Below, one piece after another: positions 51,801-64,000 of a stretch of 64,000 bases of DNA. The notes beneath the pieces were generated by a model that saw only the letters and a program-made list of their open reading frames with translations, searched no databases and was not told the origin of the DNA. A program made the translations under genes and the position numbers. Numbering within the stretch: position 1 is the first letter of the stretch; every line of letters starts with the position of its first letter. Source of the stretch: Strigamia acuminata (lineage: Eukaryota > Arthropoda > Chilopoda > Geophilomorpha > Linotaeniidae); NCBI GenBank assembly GCA_949358305.1, contig OX442315.1, positions 29,724,427-29,788,426 of the forward strand, in the 5' to 3' direction.

Positions 51801-53651
51801 TAGAAAAAAAGATTTATGAATACACGAAAATAAAACTTTTTAAATAAAAATGCAATTTTTGCGTGCAAAAATGCATTTTTAAAGGCCAAAACAGTTTTTT
51901 ACTCACTTGGGAGACGTTATTTAACTGTGTTTGCAATCTTTGATTCTGGTCCTTCATTTGTTGAATTTCCTGATCTTTAGCAGCTTGAAGGAATTCATAT
52001 GATTTCCTACGTTCGGCATAACATTTCCATTAAAATAACTTCAAAAATAAATTATTTGACTAACATACGTTTTTTCTGCATACAACATTTCCTTTTCCTC
52101 TTGCAGTTGAACAACACTGAAATAAATGAACTACAAATCAAATAAAGCATGCTATAAATAAAACTCGAAATTATTATTACTAACCTTTCTTGTTTTTTCT
52201 TTAATTTTTCAGTCAACTTCTCGATTTCATCCTGCAAAACTGTCGTCTCACTTTCACTTAGACTGTGCACTTTAGATAACTCTTTTTCCAAAAGCCTTTT
52301 TTCTTCTCCCTCCGTTTCGTACTTCGCTTTCAATTCTGAAATCGATACACTAAGTGATAAAACTCATTTTTAACTAAATAAATAGGTCTATATTAAATAC
52401 ACAACCATGGAATTCTTTCAGTTCCTTCTCGAGTCTGGCGACTCTTTCTTCCGCTTGGCGAATGACATCGATAATGGAACCGTTTGCAGATTTATGATAA
52501 CTGACTTCTTTAGATCCAACTTCAATAATGTCGGTGTCTTCTGGAGATGACGACAATTCGATACTCCTATAAAAATATAATTTGTTTTTAATATTTCAAA
52601 CTTAATTCACCTATATATAAAAAAAACGCATTTTAAAACGTAAATAAATAAAAAGTGCTGTTTAAAAAAATAAAAATAATTACCAACATCTTGCATCATG
52701 CTTTGAAGATTCATGTTGGCTGAAAAGCTCACTTACTTCGCTAAACAAAATGTGCAAATATGTTTGACAAAACAAGCAAATTAAAAACAAAAACAAATAA
52801 CCAAATAAAATTTAAAAAAAAAAAAAAAAGTAGTTATAATCTTACGCCAAACTGGATCTTAAACGAATAATTTCATCTTCGTAATTCAATTTGTCGGTGG
52901 CCAAATTTTTATGTAGAATTGTATTTTCTGCTTGGAGTTTGCGGATGTTATTTTCAAGTATTTCAACTTCTTGCGATGATTTGGATTCGTTCTTCACCGA
53001 TATGTTTTCTTTAACATTTCTTAATTCCTTTTCGAGTTTTTCATTAGACGACACCAAAATTGACAATTCTTGCATCATCGTGCAGTTTTGCAGTTGGAAT
53101 TCCTCTTCCTGGTTGTGCAATTTGATTTCAAGTTTTTCATTTTCTTGTATTAATAATTCCACATCTTTTGCTTTTTTGCTTTTAAGCAATGCTTTCTGAG
53201 CTTTCTGGTACTCTCTGTCTAAATACTGACACCTGTCAGTCAGCGTATTGATATCTAAACGGAAAAAAATGAAGTAAATAAATAAATAAATAAATGGAAA
53301 AAAAAATGTTTACAACGCAAAAAATATCTAAAATTTACTCACCACTTTGCTGCTTGCGACAACATTCTTCCAAGTTATAATTTGTAGTCCGAACTTCCAA
53401 TAAATTCTCCTAAAACGAAAAATATAGTGGCAATCATCAAAAACAACGCACAACTCATAAAACCAAATCAACCCAAAACATATCTAAAATTTTAATACGG
53501 TATTCATAAACAAATTTCACGCGGGTTTAATTTTAGCTACACGTTCAACACCTGCACAGTCAATTAGCAATCAATCAATTTCAAATAAAAAAAAAAATAA
53601 TTGGCTTACTTGTATACGAAGAAATTCTTCATCAGACAAGGACGACGCCAT
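48865..53651 (-). CDS. GRIPAP1: GRIPAP1 (GRASP-1) coiled-coil endosomal protein, 20 exons
   Basis: Exons: 53651-53610, 53409-53343, 53254-52846, 52740-52684, 52566-52406, 52335-52185, 52116-52069, 52006-51907, 51795-51718, 51654-51541, 51474-51232, 51167-51054, 50991-50881, 50812-50681, 50616-50508, 50440-50340, 50276-50181, 49387-49294, 49225-49071, 49008-48865. They sum to 2,526 nt, 841 residues plus stop, in frame throughout; human GRASP-1 is about the same length from memory. Diagnostic stretches: N-terminal LSDEEFLRIQ, YLDREYQKAQKALLKSKKA, the EEEFQLQN block, SSISSWSLMSG, LEQENNDLVIRL, and the C-terminal EINRKL...LEETLTKNM. Almost the whole protein is heptad-rich coiled coil. In mammals GRASP-1 is a Rab4 effector and GRIP1 partner controlling recycling endosomes and AMPA-receptor trafficking; conservation here is inference. 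Most introns are 55-180 bp; intron 17 is 793 bp. An AATAAA sits about 20 bp past the stop. Exon 5 uses a weak GTTGTG donor. Confidence 0.95.
49388..50180 (-). other. GRIPAP1 intron 17 (793 bp), longest of the gene
   Basis: It contains a relatively GC-rich patch (about 49,550-49,690: AAAGCGCGCAGTGCATTATG) and nothing coding that I can recognise. It may hold an old insertion or an internal promoter. Confidence 0.6.
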
Positions 53652-53792
53652 GCTTAAATGCAGCAAAAAAATTAATAGATACCCACGAATCAGCTATTTA
53701 TTGACGTCACGATTGACGCCATATGAACGTCAGAGCCGAATCCTGTTATTGGTGTATCTCGACACACCTCTTTAGCTGGCAGATGACGAAGC
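53652..53792. promoter_or_regulatory. Bidirectional GRIPAP1/HDHD5 promoter
   Basis: Only 141 bp separate the two divergent start codons. The interval contains a perfect cAMP-response element TGACGTCA (53,702-53,709) and further GACGCC/GACGTC-type motifs. The HDHD5 start lies within AAGCATGGCGGC, a YY1-type motif overlapping the ATG, a common arrangement in housekeeping promoters. No TATA box is visible. Co-regulation is inferred. Confidence 0.75.
53702..53709. promoter_or_regulatory. Perfect CRE (CREB/ATF site)
   Basis: TGACGTCA, the palindromic CREB/ATF consensus, roughly midway between the divergent start codons. Confidence 0.6.
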
Positions 53793-57372
<3,580 letters not shown>

Positions 57373-58447
57373 TGAATAAAATGTATAGAGCTGTGGGTAC
57401 AGGGTTAATTAATTTGATTTGTTTTTAGAATTTTGTTTTAAGAGCTGTAATGGGATGTTTATCTTAATTATATTATAAGGAAAATGTGATTTCTGTTAAT
57501 CATTCTGCAGTTTGATTATTTAAAGGCTTAGTAATATTTATTTTTAGCTTAAGATGTTTTACTTAATTTTTGAAGAGCGGATTAATCGTTAAAATTATTT
57601 TTGTAAAATGTAAAAAAAAAAGGAAACATGACCGGACACAAGTATATATAATTCTGCTTAGAATCCCTTTTTATTATACGATGCAAAAACTTAATTTAGA
57701 TGGTTTTACGTATTTATTTATAGTATGTTAACATTTATGTATTTTTTCTCTCGTTTTTTCTTGTTACTCAGGAATATTTGCGTGAAAACTGAATTTACTG
57801 GATTTTTGTTTTAGAATCTCTTGTGGTTAATCAGAAAAATGGAATTTGTTTCAGAAAAAGCAATTGTACTGTGTTTAAAATTAGGAAACTATTTTTATCT
57901 TTGCAGTTTTTAGCGTATCATTCGTGTTATTTCCCATAAATACATTAATGTAAAGAATAATTCCCTTTAGCAATACATGACGGTAAAACTAAACAATAAA
58001 TATATATAATGAGACTTGCATAGTTTTTATTACTAGTAACAATTGAACTTACACGAACAAATCAACAAGCTACTCTGTGATCTCACGATTTCACATCAGA
58101 TCGCGGTGAAAACATCGGCCATTTTTAAAATCTAGCGACACCTGTATCGAGGTAAATATGCAACTTTTATGCCATTGGCTGTTATCATTTTTAATTACGT
58201 TTAACTTAAATGATTAGAATACTATATAATAAATAATGCGATTCCAAATAAAAGTAAAATTTAATTACTTCTTTAGTTTTTTAAAGCGTACTACTTTAAA
58301 ATACTAAAAATTAATCACAAATAAAAATATTGCTTTGTCTGCTTTTGTTTGTTGGCAGCCATATGCTTTTTATAGAGTTTTCAATCGATCCTCTTTCTAA
58401 CTGGAATTTTATTTCAACACAGAAACTGCTAAACATCGGCTCAAAAA
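57373..58447 (+). other. HDHD5 3' region and HMGB-gene promoter/leader
   Basis: Contains candidate polyadenylation signals (57,376 and about 57,995) for HDHD5. The leader of the HMGB-like gene must lie near its right end (AACATCGGCTCAAAAA before the ATG). No TATA box or other gene recognised. Confidence 0.55.
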
Positions 58448-61345
58448 ATGAATACAATTTATCAAATGCGTAAGTTTTTCTTGTTTGCATTTACTTTACG
58501 AGTGGTTGCAATGATGTAAATAATTTTTTTACTTAAAACGCATTAAAACTATTCAAATCTGAAATGTTAAATTCAAGTTTCACACTAAGAAACATCATTT
58601 CTTTTTAAAATAACGATTATTGCATTGAAACCAAAGGAAATTAACGGACACTCAATTATTTTAGCGGTGATTTACCTAAAAACATACTCATTGTGGCAAA
58701 AATAACAATTAAATTTTAATTTTAAAAGAAAAACGAAAATGTCGACATTTTCCACGATTGTTGTTGCCCCTCGCTTTCTAATTAAAACGGAAATTTAATA
58801 TCCCATAAATAAACGATTTAAACTTTAAAGCGATTAAATTTAATCTTAAAAAATGTTGTTTTATTTTACTGTAATTAACATTGCTTGCGCTTGTAAATGT
58901 AATCAAAAATAGTACAAATTTTTATAATTTTTATAATTGAAATTGGATTTGTGCCTTCTTCGAGTTCTTCCTTTAATGATATTTAAAATTTGAGAAATTT
59001 TTAACCAAAAAAAAACGTTCTGAAGCATTGTGTGAATTTTCCCATTTTCCCTCTGTTCTTTGTGAACAAATGCTATAAAAAAAAAGTTTAGGGTTGGAAT
59101 GATTTTTGAATTTCTGGTTTGTTACAATTGTAGGGAATTTGTTAATCCATATTATTAGGGCCAAGCTAATTAAAAGGAGATTTGAGATGCAGTGAATGGA
59201 ACATTAGAACAAATGGTGGTATTTTTCAATTTTGATGATTCAGTTGAAAATATTGATTTTTTATTCAAGGGTTTGGAAGATGCTAGAAACAAGTAGAGCA
59301 TTTCCTCAAATGAATTAGTGAGGTTTATTAAACCTTGTTTATTCCTTTATTTTCAATATTAAAGCATATACAAATTTCGGCGACTCGAAAATGTAAAAAT
59401 GTGGTAGTTTGGTTGAAAAAAAATCGAAAATGATTTTTTTTGCTTAAATTATTAGAAAATATGAGTATTTGTCTTGAAATAAGGGATAATATGAATATTT
59501 AGGTTGAATAAAGTGGAAAATTTAGGTAACTCGCTTTTAAAAAAATGGAAAATTTTAGTATTTTGGTTTTAAAAATGGAAAATATGAGTTTATTAGTTTT
59601 AAAAATGGAGGATTTGAATATTTTGGTTTTAAAAATTAAAAAAATGTGAGTATTTTGGTTAAAAATTGTTAACATTTTCGAAAATTGAATATGTTTTCAT
59701 GTTAGATCACCGGAAAGCATTACATAATAATCACACTAATTACATTATTTCGATTATTTGCAGCGGAATACGCAGTTCAGCAAAATCAGCCTAAACCACC
59801 GCCCAGTAGCATTACGAATTACACAAATTCAATGATGAAGAGACCAGGTGGCCGCAATAAAGCAGCGGCAGCAAACTTACCTAAACCCAAGCGAGCAACA
59901 TCAGCTTACGTTTACTTTTCACAACATTATCGTGAAATGTTGAAGAGAGATGGAAAGCCAGTCCCAAGGGTAAGAAATGTATTTATTTATTTATTTATTC
60001 GTATGAAATTAAATTTTTTGAACTGTAGATATCGGAATTTGGTAAAGAATGTGCTGCCAAATGGAACGTCATGACAGAAGTGGATAAACAACCTTTTGCT
60101 AAATTAGCAGCTACTGACAAGGCGCGATATGCACAGGAGGTATTTGTATTTTGCAACTAGTTTCCTCGGCGTATTGTGTCTACGATTTCTGAAGGTTTTT
60201 TTTCTATAGATTGCTGCCATTAAGCCTAAACGAGATGCAAACAAACCGAAGCGACCGGGCACAGCATTCATGTTGTTCATGGTCGACTTCAGAAAGGAAA
60301 TGGCCGGCAAGGAACCAGCTGGCGGAGTTGCAGCCATGGCTAAATTAGGTAAAATTTTCGTATTAATTAAAATGTTAATTCAACTGAGATTAAAAATTGC
60401 TTTTTTTCGTCGTTGTTTTCCATGTTAACAGGTGGTGAGAGATGGAGAAACATGTCGGATAGTGATAAGAAACCATACGTAGCGAGTCAAAATGTAGAGA
60501 AAACCAAGTACGATATTTCTATGGAACAGTACAAAAACAATGTGAGTTTCTCGTCAGTTTGATGTGTTAGCAAATACGTAAATTTTATAATATCTATATT
60601 AAAATTTACGTTAAAATAATAATTTGGTACAAAAATATTTGTCTTTCAGCTTGCGAATGGAAAGGTTGTAAGTACCTTACAGGTTAGAATGATTTTAATT
60701 GGCTGCCACCGATAATTAAATTTATTTTATCGCTAAGCTTTAAGTTTTTGCAACGTAACTTTTTAAATTCTGCATTTGATTTGATTTTTATGGTTTAAAG
60801 ACAGTTACTCCACCTGTATTAGAGCACAGACGCACTAAACACATGCTGCATTGTTTGGTCAATGTTCAAGTGCATCTGTAATGTGGGTTAAAAGACTTAA
60901 TTTAATGGCTAACTAATAAAAAAAATGGATTTTGGCTTATTTTAAGCTCGATTAGACTGCAAAAAAATGGAAAATCATGCTTTTAACGGTCAAAAGTGAC
61001 CATTCATGCACTTCGAAATTGCAGTTGCATGACTTGAAAATATTTTTGTTTAAATAATTCACACGGCAAGACTTTGGGTCGAAAAACAAAACCTAGTTTA
61101 TAATAATTTAAGAAAAATTATTATTGCTGCTTTAAAAATACTGACTTAATTTTGTTTTATTTATTCAGGTTGGCAATTCTGCATCACCTCAGCTGCAACC
61201 GCAAGTAACTGCACCGGTGGCGAAACCGCAACAACAACAATCTATTGCCGCTGCAATGTCACTCACTCAAGACGATATGAGCCAAGATGAGGAGGTGGAT
61301 GACTGGGGTAGTCAAGATGACGACGAGTCTGGAAGTGACTATTGA
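58448..61345 (+). CDS. HMGB-like protein with two HMG boxes and acidic tail, 7 exons
   Basis: Exons: 58448-58469, 59764-59969, 60029-60139, 60210-60348, 60432-60541, 60650-60667, 61169-61345. The sum is 783 nt, 260 residues. Residues 1-47 are Pro/Asn/Gln-rich and basic. HMG box A is at about 48-115 (PKRATSAYVYFSQHYREML), box B at about 125-195 (NKPKRPGTAFMLFMVDFRKE). A Gln-rich linker follows, then an acidic Asp/Glu/Ser tail ending ESGSDY. Two boxes plus acidic tail is the HMGB plan: minor-groove DNA bending and chromatin architecture in the nucleus. It is more diverged than the HMGB1/DSP1 sequences I know, so I give no symbol. Exon 6 is 18 nt with a GTAAGT donor; a second in-frame donor 15 nt downstream (60,682) would add VSTLQ. 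Polyadenylation signals lie at about 61,417 and 62,298. Confidence 0.9.
58470..59763 (+). other. HMGB-gene intron 1
   Basis: 1.3 kb, AT-rich. A 63-codon minus-strand frame (58,973-59,164) has no domain. The right third is a degenerate tandem repeat annotated separately. Confidence 0.7.
59390..59690. repeat. Degenerate minisatellite in HMGB-gene intron 1
   Basis: Units of roughly 35-45 bp share TTTTAAAAATGGAAAAT and (G)AGTATTTTGGTT. At least seven are discernible with substitutions and length changes. Confidence 0.6.
60668..61168 (+). other. HMGB-gene intron 6
   Basis: AT-rich intron between the 18-nt exon and the last exon. Its first 15 nt may be exonic if the distal donor is used. No other feature seen. 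Confidence 0.7.
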
Positions 61346-62476
61346 AGTTAATAGTATTTTTTAATAGCCCACAGCTGGTTTAGTAGAATCCCCTTTTACC
61401 AACGAATGTAAAAAGCGAATAAAACGGGGAAAAGGTTTAATATTTAACACCCAGTTTTTAACTTTATGATGTGGTCGGTTCGTGGTATTAAATTTACTCA
61501 AAATTAACCAAAAAAAAATTTTTTAGTTTTTTTTTTTAAGATATAAATTATCTATTGTTTACTAATATTAACAGTTTAGCTTAGTCGGTAGAAAAAAAAA
61601 TAATTTGATTTTTGAAAATTGATAATTTTTCGGCATTGCTCGGATAGAAAAAGCAGAACTGTGGGTGTTTTAAAAGTAAAAAAGGAGGATTATACACGTT
61701 GTGTTAGGCTCAATAACTTAGTGTTCTTCAGAGGTTGTTTCAAAACACTTGTGAACTTACCTCAGACCTAGTTTTGAACGAAAATTTAGAAGTTATTTTC
61801 CTATTTGTAACCAATTGTCATAGCATCTATACCATAAAAAATACCTCAATTTAAGAAAAATTTCGAGTAGAGATAATACATAATCATCCACTAAATTTAA
61901 GCAATCATTTCTGTTTGTATAGTTCTTTTAACATTGATTTTCTGACATGTAGATCACATTTACCTGTATATGGTGCTCAGCGTATTTTTAACTCTTCTAT
62001 TAGCCAATCGTTATTATTATTTTTTTTCTCTTCTTTTTATTTCTTTTGATGATTAAATTTCATAATCATGTTTTGTAATTTTCAAGTAAAAAAACATCAT
62101 TTCATTTTAACGCATTAATCTGAATTGAGGCGGAAGAATTTTTTAATTCCTTACGAGCAATAAACTGAAAGTTCAAGTGTAAACACTTATCAGGATACAT
62201 TGCCGCTTTTATTTAAAAGATGAATGTGAAAAAAAAAATTGCAGAACAGTATTTGTGAAATGTCGAAATGCTTTTTGTATTATTTGTATTGTGGAGGAAT
62301 AAAGTGAAATCATTGTATTAATAATTGCAATCAGATTTATTTATTTTTTTGGTCACTTCGACTGCAACGGAGATGGAGGGGCCAGCTAATTCTTCATGGT
62401 TAGGTGAATTAATAGGGTGCTATTTAAAAATAAGTGAATTAGATGTAACGTGTACATTTTTTTTTATAAAAATTTC
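61346..62476 (+). other. HMGB-gene 3' UTR and convergent intergenic region
   Basis: Candidate polyadenylation signals at about 61,417 (GCGAATAAAAC) and 62,298 (GGAATAAAG) suggest short and long 3' ends. A minus-strand AATAAATAAA at about 62,337-62,346 would serve the converging THAP gene, so the two transcripts may overlap. No coding frame. Confidence 0.6.
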
Positions 62477-63220
62477 TTAAACCTGTTTCTGGGTACGTCG
62501 TTGGCGTTTTGGTACATGAGATGTCCATATCCGTTCACGTTTTGGCCTGCTTATTGCTAGTTTAGGTGGCGGATTAGTGATTTGGAAAAGTGTTGGTACT
62601 GCGTTGTGGATGAGTTTATTCCTGTTGAATTTAAAATGTGTTGTATTTTGTTTTTTTATTCTTTTTAATTTTACATACTTTGCTTTTGCATTCATGAATT
62701 GCGATTCTTCAAAATGATCTTGGCTCATCCAATTGTTATTGTACAATTTATTTGTTGACTTCTTTTCCAAATCTTTTCGTCGTGACAGTTGAATCCATTG
62801 CGCAGATCTGAATTAAAAATTAATGTTGACTTTTTAATGTTAAAGAGAAAGATTTGAGACTGATTTAATATTCATTAATTTTTTTATTAGAAATATATAC
62901 ATCATTGCAAATAAAATACACAACATTGTATTTCGGAAAATTATAAAATTAATAACATTAGCAGGTAAAATTAACAATCAATTTTAATACAGTTAAAATA
63001 AATCAATATTAAAAACTAGAATTTAATTGATGAAAACTTTATATAATAAAGATAAGAGCTCAGTTATTATAATCAAGTTTTCATTTTCAAAAATACCTGT
63101 CCTTGTCCTTGGGAAAACGAAAAAAGATAAGCCAGGACTTGTTTTCTGGCAATTATTGCAGTTGTAAGCACTGCAATAATGGCCATTGATTTTAATGTTA
63201 GATTTTTTCTGGGTTGTCAT
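62477..63220 (-). pseudogene. THAP-domain protein, apparently frameshifted
   Basis: Two exons: 63220-63097 and 62807-62477, with GTATTT donor and TTCAG acceptor. Exon 1 begins at an ATG and supplies the first THAP zinc ligands (C16-x4-C21) and SFF. The following FxFPKDKDR and, in exon 2, SAQWIQLSRRKDL, SQDHF and NAVPTLF follow the THAP order (W, CxxH, AVPTxF), but they are read only after shifting the frame by one base at a run of six T (63,120-63,125 on the plus strand). The CxxH cysteine is Ser (AGC, 62,723-62,725), so a zinc ligand is missing. THAP domains are DNA-binding zinc fingers, often transposase-derived. The tail is basic (RPKRERIW, KRQRRTQK). A homopolymer sequencing error would explain the frame but not the Cys loss, so pseudogene or divergent copy is my preferred reading. 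Confidence 0.68.
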
Positions 63221-63931
63221 CTTCTAATCGTCGTAATGTGCCTGGAAAGTTTTGGCAAACTTCAAACTCTATGCTTTTGTGTTCGTGCTTGGACAACGGC
63301 GACCATAACAACAAATAGTTTTACACCAATCACCGCTCTCCTCACAATCGCCTGTCGTCCGCCATCTTGCCCCAAATCTGAGAAGAGATCATTTAATTTG
63401 ACTCATTTCAAAATAAAAATATTTACAAAAATACATCACTTTCAACTTTTTTTTTAAAAAATGCCCTTTTTCTCGACAAAGGTAAAACGTATAATAATAA
63501 TTTTTATTAAGTTTTGAGCTCTCAGAGGTGAAATTGAATTTCGCGCCATCTGCTGCCCAAAATAGATGAAGCAACGTGAGTGTCCGATTGTGAGGAGATT
63601 AAGCGATGATTGGTGGCGCCGACATCTCCCATGTGTAAAACGAGACAACAAACGATTTTAATTCGACGAATTTTTGGATCCAGTAACTAATCTTCCAATA
63701 TTGATGACCCACAAGTTGATTTTGCATGAAATAAAAAGAAATTACGGCCAGATTTTAGTAGTTCGTGCATTGCATTTTCCAGTTTGAATAGCGTGTTACG
63801 AAAAGAAGGAAAGAAATTCATATGTCTACCTGGTGGTGAATTGTGAAAGTTACTCAATTTCAGTGAGATGCGAGTGTGATGATGTTTTGGCAGAGCATAG
63901 AGTAAAAAACCCATTAAAAATGTAATCGGGC
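63221..63931. promoter_or_regulatory. Likely divergent promoter right of the THAP gene
   Basis: Contains a YY1-type CCGCCATCTTGCC (63,359-63,371) and an E2F-type TTTCGCGCC (63,539-63,547), both typical of housekeeping promoters. It would serve the minus-strand THAP gene and possibly a plus-strand gene beyond the window. Short frames on both strands show no domain. Confidence 0.45.
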
Positions 63932-64000
63932 ATGAATTTACGAAGGTAAATTATGGATCAAAGAAAACAGAAGGTTACTAACTTTTTATTTTTTCGCAGA
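63932..64000 (+). other. Possible first exon end and small intron of a plus-strand gene
   Basis: The context CGAAG|GTAAAT (donor at 63,946) is followed within 54 nt by a perfect branch-site TACTAAC, a T-rich tract and CGCAG at 63,999. An ATG at 63,932 would give only four codons before the splice, so the exon may equally be non-coding leader. The gene itself lies outside the window. Confidence 0.35.

Noticed and set aside
62477-63220. Alternative splicing that would join the two THAP frames without a frameshift
   Set aside because: No other GT donor or AG acceptor at the needed offset is visible. The frame already changes before the splice site, at the FxFP motif.

Overview
This window is intron-rich, AT-rich animal nuclear DNA. 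The spliced products are closest, by memory of the families, to invertebrate bilaterian proteins: the Shal/Kv4 channel resembles protostome Shal more than vertebrate KCND1-3. I cannot name the species. Nothing bacterial, plasmid-like or viral was recognised.

Layout. (1) Positions 1-43,260 are one gene on the minus strand, a Shal/Kv4 voltage-gated K+ channel. Its first coding exon is at 41,612-42,726 and its second at 247-409. They are separated by a 41.2-kb intron that interrupts the glycine of the K+ selectivity filter. Later exons lie beyond position 1. The intron holds no gene I can support, but it is a reservoir of mobile-element debris: a near-perfect 1-kb palindrome with a tRNA-like Pol III unit in each arm (33,716-34,736), a non-autonomous hAT element with 8-bp target duplication (18,731-19,484), several MITE-like inverted-repeat elements, at least three dispersed repeat families, tRNA-like SINE heads and microsatellites. 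(2) 43,261-48,864 is an AT-rich intergenic stretch without a recognisable gene. (3) 48,865-57,372 holds a compact head-to-head pair. GRIPAP1 (GRASP-1, 20 exons reconstructed, 841 residues) is on the minus strand. HDHD5/CECR5 (8 exons, 432 residues, likely mitochondrial) is on the plus strand. Their start codons are only 141 bp apart across a promoter with a perfect CRE and a YY1-type ATGGCGGC start. (4) 58,448-61,345 is a plus-strand HMGB-like protein with two HMG boxes and an acidic tail (7 exons, 260 residues). (5) 62,477-63,220 is a minus-strand THAP-domain gene that looks broken: a one-base frame offset at a T6 run and a zinc-binding Cys replaced by Ser. (6) At the right edge a plus-strand transcript may begin (splice signals at 63,946-63,999).

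The genes do not form a pathway. The window contrasts one giant-intron ion-channel gene with a cluster of compact, probably housekeeping genes (endosomal trafficking, mitochondrial HAD hydrolase, chromatin protein). The exon models were built by eye from reading frame, GT/AG junctions and phase. Their lengths sum without frame breaks for Shal, GRIPAP1, HDHD5 and the HMGB gene. The most striking non-genic object is the 1-kb palindrome.
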